In this document: piece after piece, positions 35,064-43,405 of the stretch | How positions within the stretch are numbered: the stretch's first letter is position 1 | Layout: each line of letters begins with the position of its first letter | NCBI RefSeq assembly: GCF_032380675.1 | Contig: NZ_JAWDIX010000003.1 | Span: 124,001 to 188,000 of the forward strand | DNA: 64,000 nt | Source: Anaerolentibacter hominis | GTDB lineage: Bacteria > Bacillota > Clostridia > Lachnospirales > Lachnospiraceae | Direction of reading: 5' to 3' | Position numbers and translations under genes: made by a program | Notes under the pieces: generated by a model | Told to the model about the DNA's origin: nothing | Databases searched by the model: none | Seen by the model: the letters and a program-made list of their open reading frames with translations, nothing else

Positions 35064-36632
35064 TTAATCTTCAAATTCAATCGGTACATTTTTCACAAGT
35101 TTTGTTATATCCACTGCGCTGCGGGAATCCTCCCTGTTTTCCAGAAGCTTCGTCTGAACAACCACCGTTTTTTGGATGGCGTCCGCAATCAACTGCTCTA
35201 TGTCTCTTATATGCTGCTCCTTGCTGACAAATTCGTAATCGAATCCATCGGAAAATACCAGCATCAGTGTATTATTCTCTCCCACGCTGGGGACTGCCGC
35301 CGTCAAGGTATTTCCCAGTACCCCTCCCGCTCTGGCAACAATTCCCTGCCAGTTAGCCGCAACCGCCTTAAGCTCATCGGACAGCGCCGCGGGCAGGACC
35401 GGTTTCGGGGCCTCCGCTTTCTTATCCTGGCGCGCAGCAGACACAGATGCGGCCGGTCCCGGAGCCGCGGCCGGGACACCCCTCTCAATCTGCTCTTCCA
35501 GCTGCCGCACACGATCCAGCAGGCTGTCGTAATTGCTTTCCATCTGAGGCCTGCACAGCTTGATCAAAGTCATCTCCACCAGCACCCTCTTCTGAGACGC
35601 GTAACGGAGGCTGCCGGAAGCCTCGGATAATACCCGAATATACCGCATCAGCTGGTCGCTGTCAATTCTTTCTCCCAATTGTTTTAAAAAGCTGATCTGA
35701 TCACTGGGCACATCCACCATATCAGCCGCCTGATCAGAAGCCTGAAGCAGCAGAATATTGCGGAGAAACCAGGTGAAATCCTGGACAAACCGGTCCAGCT
35801 CAATGCCCCGGATGATCATATCCTCCAGCAATTCAATGGCACCCACCACATTTTCCTGAAGGATCTCCAGCAGGATCTTTCCAAATGTTTCACTGTCCAC
35901 CGTACCCAGCATGGACAGAACATTGTCATAGGTAAGCGGCTTCCCGAAATAAAAAGCAATGCACTGGTCCAGCAGGCTCAGAGCATCACGCATGGAGCCG
36001 TCCGCCATCTTGGCAATATAGCGGACCGCCTTTTCTTCGGCCTCCACCTGCTCTTTCTCAAGCAGCTCCTTCAGGTGCTCCGCAATCGTGTCAATAGTAA
36101 TCCGCTTAAAGTCATATCTCTGGCACCGGGAGAGAATCGTAATCGGTATCTTATGAACCTCTGTGGTCGCCAAGATAAAAATAACATAGGAGGGCGGTTC
36201 CTCCAACGTTTTCAGAAGGGCGTTAAACGCCCCGGTGGACAGCATGTGTACCTCGTCGATAATATAAACCTTATATTTCCCCTCCGTAGGGGAATACTGC
36301 ACCTCGTCGATGATTTCCCGGATATTATCCACACCATTGTTGGATGCGGCATCAATCTCGATTACATTCATGGAAGTCTGATTCAATATATTCCGGCAGG
36401 TTTCACATTCCCCGCAGGGGCTTCCGTCTACAGGATGTTCGCAATTCACCGCCCGGGCAAATATCTTGGCTATCGTCGTCTTTCCGGTTCCCCGGGTGCC
36501 GCAGAACAGATAGGCATGACCGATCCGCTCTCCCGCGATCTGATTTTTCAATGTTGTGACTATGTGCTCCTGCCCTTTTACGTCCTCAAAACGTTTGGGC
36601 CGGAACTTTCTGTACAGGGCCGTATAAGACAT
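35064..36632 (-). CDS. dnaX: DNA polymerase III subunit gamma/tau
   Basis: A 522-residue clamp-loader ATPase. Walker A is GTRGTGKTT (45-53), with a zinc module of C64, C73, C76 and C79, a Walker B region IIDEVHMLS and sensor 1 LATTE. C-terminal domain III is followed by a Pro/Ala-rich linker (about 390-415) and a tau-like C-terminal domain. I chose the ATG at 36632 with AAAGGAG upstream; the in-frame ATG at 36665 lacks a site. It heads the dnaX-ebfC-recR operon. No SRP RNA gene was found upstream, unlike in Bacillus. Confidence 0.97.
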   Translation of the reverse strand: MSYTALYRKFRPKRFEDVKGQEHIVTTLKNQIAGERIGHAYLFCGTRGTGKTTIAKIFARAVNCEHPVDGSPCGECETCRNILNQTSMNVIEIDAASNNGVDNIREIIDEVQYSPTEGKYKVYIIDEVHMLSTGAFNALLKTLEEPPSYVIFILATTEVHKIPITILSRCQRYDFKRITIDTIAEHLKELLEKEQVEAEEKAVRYIAKMADGSMRDALSLLDQCIAFYFGKPLTYDNVLSMLGTVDSETFGKILLEILQENVVGAIELLEDMIIRGIELDRFVQDFTWFLRNILLLQASDQAADMVDVPSDQISFLKQLGERIDSDQLMRYIRVLSEASGSLRYASQKRVLVEMTLIKLCRPQMESNYDSLLDRVRQLEEQIERGVPAAAPGPAASVSAARQDKKAEAPKPVLPAALSDELKAVAANWQGIVARAGGVLGNTLTAAVPSVGENNTLMLVFSDGFDYEFVSKEQHIRDIEQLIADAIQKTVVVQTKLLENREDSRSAVDITKLVKNVPIEFED

Positions 36633-36706
36633 GTATTTTACTCCTTTGCACCGGCCGCCGTCCATTTCCGGAAACTGCAGCCTCTTAAAGACAGGGAGAC
36701 ATGGAG

Positions 36707-36749
36707 CGGGAATGTCGGTAAACAGAGTCCCTGCCTGCAGACATTCCCG
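36707..36749 (-). terminator. Stem-loop after pfkA
   Basis: CGGGAATGTC and GACATTCCCG form a perfect 10-bp stem with a 23-nt loop that has weak internal pairing. No T tract follows, so it may protect the pfkA 3' end or act as a weak terminator before dnaX. Confidence 0.5.
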
Positions 36750-36757
36750 TATATCCC

Positions 36758-37831
36758 TTAGTCTCCGAAACTAATTCCTATGTGTCTTGCTTCCTTGATA
36801 ATAGAAGCATCCGGATCAACCATCTTCAGTTTACCCGCCACATCCTCCAGCGGAACCGGGATGATCTCATTTCCCTTAAACCCAACCATGTATCCGAATT
36901 TTCCCTGTCGGATCAGCTCAGCCGCCGCCGCTCCCAGACGAGAAGAAATTACCCTGTCGTAAGCGCAGGGGCTGCCGCCTCTCTGGGTGTGTCCGGGAAT
37001 CGTAATTCTCATCTCCTGCCCGGTAATCTTCTCCAGATCCGCCGCAATCTTATAGGCTACGGACGGATACGGATTATTCTCCAGCTTCTTTTTCAATTCT
37101 TTCTTGGGCAGGGCCGCATCTTCTTTGGAGATAGCACCTTCCGCCGCGGCGATAATGGAAAATCTCTTGCCCGCTTTATTTCTCTTCTGAATCGTATCAG
37201 CCACTTTATTAATATCATATGGAATCTCAGGGAGCAGGATCACGTCCGCTCCGCCTGCAATACCTGCATGCAGAGTAAGCCATCCAACCTTGTGCCCCAT
37301 AACTTCTACAATAAATACTCTGCCGTGGGAGGCCGCCGTGGTATGGATACAGTCGATAGCGCTGGTGGCGATATCAACAGCACTCTGGAACCCAAACGTC
37401 ATATCTGTTCCAAAGATATCATTGTCGATTGTCTTTGGAAGACCAACTACATTCAGCCCCTCCTGCCTGAGCAGGTTGGAGGTTTTCTGTGTACCGTTGC
37501 CGCCCAGAATAACCAGACAGTCCAGTTTCCATTTTTTATAGTTTTCCTTCATTGCCTCTACTTTATCCAGACCGTTCGCGTCCGGCACCCGCATCAGCTT
37601 AAACGGCTGTCTGGAAGTACCGATAATCGTTCCGCCCCGGGTCAGAATACCAGAGAAGTCCTGAGGCTGCATTTTCTTATAATTTCCATATATCAAGCCC
37701 TTATAGCCTTCCAGGATTCCAAAAATTTCAATATCCGGAAAATCCTCATATAATGCTTTCGCAACGCCTCGCATGGTTGCGTTGAGACTCTGGCAGTCGC
37801 CGCCGCTCGTAATAAAGCCAACTCGTTTCAT
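36758..37831 (-). CDS. pfkA: 6-phosphofructokinase
   Basis: A 357-residue glycolytic enzyme that phosphorylates fructose 6-phosphate. The N-terminal loop is TSGGDCQSLNATMRG (8-22) instead of the common GGDAPGLN. The phosphoryl-donor motif is GGNGT (110-114); Gly at the fourth position favours ATP, while Asp there marks PPi enzymes. The catalytic loop is PKTIDND (132-138), whose Lys is usual in PPi-type and mixed group III enzymes. ATP dependence is likely but not certain. The start is at 37831; AAAGGA lies 11 bases upstream. The promoter at 37951-37979 is near consensus. Confidence 0.94.
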   Translation of the reverse strand: MKRVGFITSGGDCQSLNATMRGVAKALYEDFPDIEIFGILEGYKGLIYGNYKKMQPQDFSGILTRGGTIIGTSRQPFKLMRVPDANGLDKVEAMKENYKKWKLDCLVILGGNGTQKTSNLLRQEGLNVVGLPKTIDNDIFGTDMTFGFQSAVDIATSAIDCIHTTAASHGRVFIVEVMGHKVGWLTLHAGIAGGADVILLPEIPYDINKVADTIQKRNKAGKRFSIIAAAEGAISKEDAALPKKELKKKLENNPYPSVAYKIAADLEKITGQEMRITIPGHTQRGGSPCAYDRVISSRLGAAAAELIRQGKFGYMVGFKGNEIIPVPLEDVAGKLKMVDPDASIIKEARHIGISFGD

Positions 37832-37950
37832 GTATTCACCATTCCTTTCCGTTTCCATTCTTTCCTGCGGCCTGCTAGCCGCCAACCCTGGAAGATGTGC
37901 ATTCTCAGGCTTTCTTAAAATTCCTTATTTTGCCGTTAATTATGTAAAAT

Positions 37951-37979
37951 ATTTTACTATATATCCCCAGGTTTGTCAA
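37951..37979 (-). promoter_or_regulatory. Sigma-A promoter of pfkA
   Basis: On the minus strand, TTGACA (37974-37979) and TAAAAT (37951-37956) are separated by exactly 17 bp. The leader is about 110 nt long, without an obvious structure. Confidence 0.8.
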
Positions 37980-38026
37980 AAATCTGCCGCCTTGCCAGCA
38001 ATCGGTATATTGCCTTATACTAATGT

Positions 38027-38084
38027 CTTAATACAGCAAACCCCTGGAAAAGACCTGTTTCTCATCCACAGTCTTACCAGGGGT
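38027..38084 (-). terminator. Terminator of bioY
   Basis: On the minus strand, ACCCCTGG and CCAGGGGT are extended by AAGAC/GTCTT with small bulges and enclose a ~16-nt loop. TTTGCTGTATT follows. It lies 26 bp after the bioY stop. Confidence 0.7.
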
Positions 38085-38109
38085 CCATCTTGTTAAAGTA
38101 CTATTTCAT

Positions 38110-38664
38110 TTATGGCATCCGCAGCCCTGACTTTTCAAAGGCTGTCTTTAATATTTTTCCCACATACCACGCCAGTACAAGTTTAACCAGATCAAAGGGA
38201 ATAAAGGGCATCACAGACAGGACGAAGGCCGACATCACCGGCACATTCATAATTTTGGAAAACCACAGCATGCCGCAGATGTAGCACAGTGCCAGGCCTA
38301 AGAGCATTCCGGCAAATTCTCCGATAATCTGATATTTTTTCATCCTCCGGGACACAAAGCTGCTGAAAAAGGCCAGCAGCACATATCCCGCCAGAAAGCC
38401 TCCGGTTGGTCCCGCCAGGATAGAAAGCCCTCCGGTAAACTGAGAAAATACCGGCAGCCCCACCGCGCCCAACAGAAGATAAACTGCCTGCGCCTGAACG
38501 GCGGACGATGGCGAAAGCATCACCCCGCTTAAAAATGCTCCAAAAACACCAAGAGAAAAAGGGACCGTGGAAAAGGGAACCGGAAAAGAGATCTGGGAAA
38601 ATACAGCCATCAGCCCGGCGAACATCCCAATAAAAACAATTTTTCTGGATCTCTGATTCCTCAT
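38110..38664 (-). CDS. bioY: BioY family biotin transporter S component
   Basis: A 184-residue membrane protein with six hydrophobic segments. It has the BioY hallmarks FPVPFSTVPFSLGVFG, YLLLGAVGLPVFS and LAGPTGGFLAGYV. BioY binds biotin and works with an ECF energising module encoded elsewhere. GGGAG precedes the ATG. It follows the EIIC-like permease gene by 66 bp in the same direction. A BirA-type gene lies 2.3 kb away at 40935. I saw no clear BirA inverted repeat upstream of bioY. Confidence 0.93.
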   Translation of the reverse strand: MRNQRSRKIVFIGMFAGLMAVFSQISFPVPFSTVPFSLGVFGAFLSGVMLSPSSAVQAQAVYLLLGAVGLPVFSQFTGGLSILAGPTGGFLAGYVLLAFFSSFVSRRMKKYQIIGEFAGMLLGLALCYICGMLWFSKIMNVPVMSAFVLSVMPFIPFDLVKLVLAWYVGKILKTAFEKSGLRMP

Positions 38665-38730
38665 AACTCTCCCATCCCATAACCATTCGTAACCTGATCG
38701 GCAATAGCGCCCCGGCCATTTGCCTGTATA

Positions 38731-39789
38731 TTATACGTCCAGCTTCATATCCCCGGACTTAATCCAGCCTTTCCTGCGCATAAACTCCGAAATGCCAAAC
38801 GCCAGCATACCCGGCAGAATAAAGTGCAGAATAAAAATTTTGATCAGCACAACCGTGGCGCTTACGCCGTCGCCGACCATTGTCTGATACGTCATGATCT
38901 GACCCACCAGGCCTGCAGTTCCCATCCCGGAACCAGTTGCATTATTTGTCATTCCAAACAGCAGGGTGGACACCGGTCCCAAAATAGCGCTTGATATAAT
39001 CGCCGGCAGCCAGATAATCGGCTTTTTCACGATATTCGAAACCTGCAGCATGCTGGTTCCCAGACCCTGTGCCAGAAATCCGCCCATTTTATTTTCTCTG
39101 TAGCTTGCCACCGCAAAGCCAATCATATTGGCACAGCAGCCCACCGTCGCCGCACCCGCGGCCAGACCGGACAGGTTCAGAATAACGCCAAGTGCCGCGG
39201 AGCTGATCGGCAGGGTCAGAATCATACCCATCAGAACCGATACCACAATTCCCATCAGGAAAGGCTGCTGCTCCGTTCCCCAGTTAATCAACTCACCCAG
39301 TTTCAGCATAAAAGAAGAAATCGGGGGGCCCACCAGGAGTCCTACGGCACAGCCGGAAAGGATAGAAACAATGGGTGTAAGCACAATATCAATCTTCGTC
39401 TTCCCTGAGATAAGATGTCCAACTTCAATTCCTACATAAGCCGCTACAAAAGCGCCCAGAGGCTCTCCCGGGCCAGCCAGGGTTATAGCGCCGTCCACCA
39501 GCACGGTCCCAGCGATTAGTTTGCTTGCAAAAGCGCCTACCATACCGGTTGTAGCAGCGGACAGCACTACCAGCGGGCTTTCTTTGAATTTATATGCCAC
39601 GCCGCAGCCGATCCCCGCGCCTGTAAGCGCACCGGCCACCTTGCCCGCCGTAAACATATAATTTCCGATATTGCCGCCGATCAGCAGCCCAACCTGCTGG
39701 ATAATCGTTCCAACAATAAGTGTTGCAAATAGTCCGAGCGCCATTCCGCTCAGACCATCAATAAAAATACGATTCAGTAACCGTTTCAT
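38731..39789 (-). CDS. PTS EIIC-like permease (PTS_EIIC_2 type), candidate vitamin transporter
   Basis: A 352-residue polytopic protein with about ten hydrophobic helices and Gly-rich repeats. The sequence style (FIDGLSGMALGLFATLIVG, GPGEPLGAFVAAYVGIEVGH, LPISSAALGVILNLSGLAAG) is that of the EIIC-2 family. No EIIA, EIIB or sugar enzymes are nearby. Instead it directly follows niaR and is preceded by a 16-bp palindrome at 39829-39844, and bioY follows. I infer a role in uptake of a small molecule such as niacin, not a classical PTS sugar; this is unproven. Confidence 0.85.
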   Translation of the reverse strand: MKRLLNRIFIDGLSGMALGLFATLIVGTIIQQVGLLIGGNIGNYMFTAGKVAGALTGAGIGCGVAYKFKESPLVVLSAATTGMVGAFASKLIAGTVLVDGAITLAGPGEPLGAFVAAYVGIEVGHLISGKTKIDIVLTPIVSILSGCAVGLLVGPPISSFMLKLGELINWGTEQQPFLMGIVVSVLMGMILTLPISSAALGVILNLSGLAAGAATVGCCANMIGFAVASYRENKMGGFLAQGLGTSMLQVSNIVKKPIIWLPAIISSAILGPVSTLLFGMTNNATGSGMGTAGLVGQIMTYQTMVGDGVSATVVLIKIFILHFILPGMLAFGISEFMRRKGWIKSGDMKLDV

Positions 39790-39828
39790 ATCATCAATCC
39801 CCCGTCTTCGCTTTCACTATGTATTTAC

Positions 39829-39844
39829 AGCTGTCTTGTCAGCT
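39829..39844 (-). promoter_or_regulatory. Candidate NiaR operator
   Basis: AGCTGACAAGACAGCT is a palindrome with perfect 5-bp arms (AGCTG/CAGCT). It lies 40 bp before the EIIC-like ATG and just after niaR. TGACA/TGTC-type half-sites would suit a NiaR-type repressor. This is inferred from position. Confidence 0.45.
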
Positions 39845-39869
39845 ATGTCGGCCATAGTTTAGCATATGT

Positions 39870-40385
39870 CTACTGATTAAGCAAGTAATTTTTTCCCTGG
39901 AGAGCCTCCTGAATCCGATCCAGCGTTTCCTCGCTGTCCGCCTCCACCGTATGGTAGTGGATACCCTCCGTTAATTCTTTCAGGGGGACTGTTTTCTTTA
40001 ACTTTACCTTATTTACAAAGTCATATACATCCTGCCTGTTGGCTATGACCAGATCAGCCGCGATCTGCCCGTAGATCTCATGGCTGACAATTACATCCAG
40101 CACCTTGCCTCCCAGGTCCACGATGGTACAGAGTTCATCCTCAATTTCCTCCGTGGTATGCCTTACCGGAAAACACCGGTTCACCTTCTCCCGGTGAGGG
40201 CTGAAGTATAAATAGCCCCTGGTTGTAGATAATATATTTTTATCAATCGCACGCAGCAGTGCAATATCCTGTACGATCACCTGGCGGCTTACACCCAGGC
40301 GCCTGGCCAGTTCTGCTCCTGAAATAGGCTGTCTTTCCTGCTCCAGGATATGGATAATCGTTTCCCTTCTTGCTCCGCCTTCCAT
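39870..40385 (-). CDS. niaR: NiaR-type niacin-responsive transcription repressor
   Basis: A 171-residue regulator. The N-terminal winged HTH_11 domain (about 5-60, ISGAELARRLGVSRQVIVQDI) is followed by a C-terminal 3H domain (about 75-168) with His in VSHEIYGQI and in EGIHYHTVEA, the proposed metal and ligand site. NiaR (YrxA) represses NAD synthesis and niacin uptake genes when nicotinate is abundant. I chose the ATG at 40385 because GGAGG lies six bases upstream; the ATG at 40415 has none. The downstream permease gene is its likely target. Confidence 0.9.
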   Translation of the reverse strand: MEGGARRETIIHILEQERQPISGAELARRLGVSRQVIVQDIALLRAIDKNILSTTRGYLYFSPHREKVNRCFPVRHTTEEIEDELCTIVDLGGKVLDVIVSHEIYGQIAADLVIANRQDVYDFVNKVKLKKTVPLKELTEGIHYHTVEADSEETLDRIQEALQGKNYLLNQ

Positions 40386-40634
40386 ATCATTCCTCCATGC
40401 CGAATCATTGAACACTCAAAACCCTTTTGTGTCCAGAAGTTTTCTTATTTAAGTGTACAAGGCCGGTGCCTGCCGGTCAAGGACAAGTTGCACGACAGCA
40501 TTGCCTCCAGGGAGTTACCTGTGAAATGCAATTTTTTCAACCTTTACTTCAAAACACAAACCGGATATACTAAATACATCATACACCGGAACTCTAAAAT
40601 TACGCCGAGTTTAATCAGAAAGTAGGTAAACAGC

Positions 40635-40919
40635 ATGTTTCGTCTGTGGGGAAAAATCTGGAAAGATACACGTTTAATGAAAGATTATGTCGTCTGCGAT
40701 GACAGCCCTAAGATCAACCGGACCCGAAAGGTTTTCTCTGCCATTGACAGCCTTTGTTATGAATTTGATCTGCCGAAACCTATCTGGCTGGATAAAAATA
40801 TAGCGGAATTTCAGCGTCATGACAGGACCCGGTTTACACAGGACAATTTTATTGAATCAATTCCTTTCGATGCCTTTGAGATCATGGTCATTGAGGAAGA
40901 TGATCCTTTCGTTTCCTGA
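40635..40919 (+). CDS. Conserved hypothetical protein
   Basis: A 94-residue soluble, acidic protein (LWGKIWKDTRLMKDYVVCDD...). It has no signal, membrane segment or motif I recognise. AGTAGG precedes the ATG. It ends 15 bp before the biotin ligase-like gene, so the two are probably co-transcribed. The stretch 40386-40634 upstream should hold divergent promoters for this pair and niaR; no consensus boxes are clear. Confidence 0.7.
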   Translation: MFRLWGKIWKDTRLMKDYVVCDDSPKINRTRKVFSAIDSLCYEFDLPKPIWLDKNIAEFQRHDRTRFTQDNFIESIPFDAFEIMVIEEDDPFVS

Positions 40920-40934
40920 GAAAAGAGGCAGCCT

Positions 40935-41765
40935 ATGGCACTGAAACATTATATCCTTCGTATATTGGAGGAAAACCGGGAGACCGATATCTCCGGGCAG
41001 GAGCTGGCCGATCACCTGAAGGTGACACGGGCAGCGGTCTGGAAGGCTATCCGGGCTCTGAAGGAAGAGGGCTATCCCATCGAAGCGGCCACTAGAAGAG
41101 GGTACCGTCTTCTGGATCGTTCCGATATTCTGTCTCCCGAGAGCATCCTGCCATTTTTGAAAAAAGAGTATAAAAATATTCCTATTTATACCCATAAATC
41201 AATTGATTCCACCAATCTGGAGGCCCGCAGAAAGAACCTGGAAGCCACCGGCCATGGAACACTGATCGTGGCAAATCACCAGACTTGCGGCAGAGGACGG
41301 GGCGGCTCGGTCTTTTTCTCGCCGGCCGATACCGGTATCTATATGAGCCTGCTTCTCCGGGTCAATCAGAGCCTGGAAGAAACACGCCAGTTTCCGCCTG
41401 CCGTTGCCGTCTCTATCTGTCACGCCCTGGAGCGGCTCACCAGCGCTCCCCTGTCTGTGCGGGACATTGACAATGTCTATATTGGAGACAAAAAAATATG
41501 CGGTGTACTGACAGAAACCCTTCTTACCCTGGAAAATCAGATGGTGGATTCCATCATTGTAGGCATCGGCATCTATATTTCGGCTGCGCCGGAATTATTT
41601 CCAAAATCCCAGCAGAGTCTGATCACTTCTCTGCTTCCGGATGAGAGCGAAATGGTCTCCCGAAGCCGGATTATCGGCGAAATTGTTAACAGCCTGCTGG
41701 ATATGTGCGGCGGGTCGGATATCAAAGCCTATCGAAAAGCATACCAGCATTATCTGGCGAAATAA
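40935..41765 (+). CDS. birA: Divergent, short BirA-like biotin-protein ligase
   Basis: A 276-residue protein. A winged HTH domain (1-62, SGQELADHLKVTRAAVWKAI) is followed by a biotin ligase core. The biotinyl-AMP loop, normally GRGRRGR, is GRGRGGS (119-125). The KWPND-type catalytic motif is RDIDN (176-180), although the next block YIGDKKICGVLTE is well kept. The usual ~45-residue C-terminal SH3-like domain is absent; the protein ends at YQHYLAK. It may be a weak ligase or mainly a regulator. The first gene of the pair is at 40635. Confidence 0.82.
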   Translation: MALKHYILRILEENRETDISGQELADHLKVTRAAVWKAIRALKEEGYPIEAATRRGYRLLDRSDILSPESILPFLKKEYKNIPIYTHKSIDSTNLEARRKNLEATGHGTLIVANHQTCGRGRGGSVFFSPADTGIYMSLLLRVNQSLEETRQFPPAVAVSICHALERLTSAPLSVRDIDNVYIGDKKICGVLTETLLTLENQMVDSIIVGIGIYISAAPELFPKSQQSLITSLLPDESEMVSRSRIIGEIVNSLLDMCGGSDIKAYRKAYQHYLAK

Positions 41766-41783
41766 TATTCTTTCCTGATCCTA

Positions 41784-41836
41784 AAAAAGGGGCTGCCGCT
41801 CACGATTTTTCAATCGTTAAAGCGACAGCCCCTTTT
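41784..41836. terminator. Bidirectional terminator between birA and pgi
   Basis: AAAAGGGGCTG.CGCT pairs with AGCG.CAGCCCCTTTT, with an inner stem ACGATT/AATCGT, between the convergent birA-like and pgi ends. Runs of A and T flank both sides. A split, decayed relative lies at 11497-11529 and 14345-14361. Confidence 0.92.
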
Positions 41837-41853
41837 ATCGTTATAACTATCTT

Positions 41854-43200
41854 TTACAGACGCTTTAATAAAGCTTCTCTCTTTTCTTCATATCCGGGTT
41901 TCCCCAAAAGGGCAAACATATTATTCTTATAGCCTTCCACGCCTTCCTGGTTAAAGGGGTTAATTCCCATAATATAACCGCTGATGCCGCAGGCAAATTC
42001 AAAGAAATAGAACAACTGTCCCAGATAATATTCATTCTGTTCCGGCACCCTCACATAAGTGTTCGGCACATCACCGTCTGTGTGAGATAAAACAGTACCT
42101 CTCATGGCGTTCTTATTGACAAAGTCCACGGTCTTGCCGGCCAGATAATTCAGACCGTCCAGATCAACCGGTTCTTCCTCAATTTTAAGCTCACATTTTG
42201 ATTCCTCGATCTCCACCACAGTCTCGAACAGAATTCTCTCCCCGTCCTGGATAAACTGGCCCATAGAGTGCAGATCTGTTGTCAGATCCACAGCTGCCGG
42301 GAAAATGCCCTTACGGTCTTTTCCTTCGCTCTCGCCAAAGAGCTGCTTCCACCACTCGCCTGTATAGTGGAAGGATGGCTCATAGTTAGCCAGAACCTCA
42401 ATCTTTTTACCCTTTCTGTGAAGGATATGACGGATCGCCGCATATTTGGCGGCGTCACAGCTATCATAATCACTGTCCAGGCAAATCTTGCGCATGGACG
42501 CAGCACCCTCCATCAGCTGATCAATATCAGCACCGCTGACTGCAATCGGCAAAAGTCCGACCGCGGTCAATACAGAATAACGGCCGCCCACATCATCCGG
42601 CACTACAAAAGTTTCATAGCCCTTTTCCGTCGAAAGGTTCTTCAGCGCGCCTCTCTCCTTATCAGTTGTCGCATAGATTCGTTCTGCTGCCTTATCTCCA
42701 TACTTCTCTTCCAGTTTCTTTTTAAAGATTCTGAAAGCAACAGCGGGTTCTGTCGTTGTCCCAGACTTGCTGATTACATTGATAGAAAAATCCCTGTCGC
42801 CGATTACGTCAAGTAAGTGTGTCATATATGTACTGCTGAGATTGTTTCCAACAAAGTAGATCTCCGGAGATTTTCTGATCTCTCTGGAAACACTATTTGC
42901 AAAATTATGCCCCAGGAAATCAATTGCAGCACGGGCTCCCAGATAGGAACCTCCGATTCCGATTACAACCAGCACTTCTGAATCACTGCGGATCTTATCC
43001 GCCGCCTTTTTAATTCTGGAGAATTCCTCCTTGTCGTAATCTACCGGCAGGTCAATCCATCCAAGATAATCATTTCCTGCTCCCTGCCTTCCGAGAAGCT
43101 CGTCCTTGGCACAGTCCGTAATACGCTTCATCATTTTTATTTCTTCATCTGAGATAAAAACTTTAGCAGGAGAATAGTCAAACGTCACTTGTTTTCCCAT
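41854..43200 (-). CDS. pgi: Glucose-6-phosphate isomerase
   Basis: A 448-residue glycolytic enzyme interconverting glucose 6-phosphate and fructose 6-phosphate. Motifs include IGGSYLGARAAIDFLG, the sugar-phosphate loop NVISKSGTTTEPAVAF, DDVGGRYSVL and the substrate-binding HSMGQFIQDGERILFET. The length is typical of Firmicutes Pgi. I chose the ATG at 43200, with GGAAAGGAG about 11 bases upstream, over the upstream ATG at 43392, whose extra 64 codons show no family similarity. It is monocistronic and ends at the terminator at 41784. Confidence 0.96.
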   Translation of the reverse strand: MGKQVTFDYSPAKVFISDEEIKMMKRITDCAKDELLGRQGAGNDYLGWIDLPVDYDKEEFSRIKKAADKIRSDSEVLVVIGIGGSYLGARAAIDFLGHNFANSVSREIRKSPEIYFVGNNLSSTYMTHLLDVIGDRDFSINVISKSGTTTEPAVAFRIFKKKLEEKYGDKAAERIYATTDKERGALKNLSTEKGYETFVVPDDVGGRYSVLTAVGLLPIAVSGADIDQLMEGAASMRKICLDSDYDSCDAAKYAAIRHILHRKGKKIEVLANYEPSFHYTGEWWKQLFGESEGKDRKGIFPAAVDLTTDLHSMGQFIQDGERILFETVVEIEESKCELKIEEEPVDLDGLNYLAGKTVDFVNKNAMRGTVLSHTDGDVPNTYVRVPEQNEYYLGQLFYFFEFACGISGYIMGINPFNQEGVEGYKNNMFALLGKPGYEEKREALLKRL

Positions 43201-43405
43201 TTTAACTGCAGCTCCTTTCCAATAATTTTGATGATAGTGATACCTATCATCCCGGCCCGGATATCTGATAAATCCCTCTAAATAATCCGGCCCTCTCTTT
43301 CCAAAATCTCCCGCCCGAAGGCTGTCGAAACCATTTTGAAAAAAGAATTTTTCATCTATTATTGTATCAAAATAAGCAAGTAAAAACAACAATTTTCTGA
43401 CTTAT

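Noticed and set aside
36633..36757. SRP (scr) RNA expected upstream of dnaX as in Bacillus
   Set aside because: The conserved SRP loop sequence (GGAAGCAG-type) is absent. The stretch holds only the pfkA 3' stem-loop and the dnaX leader.
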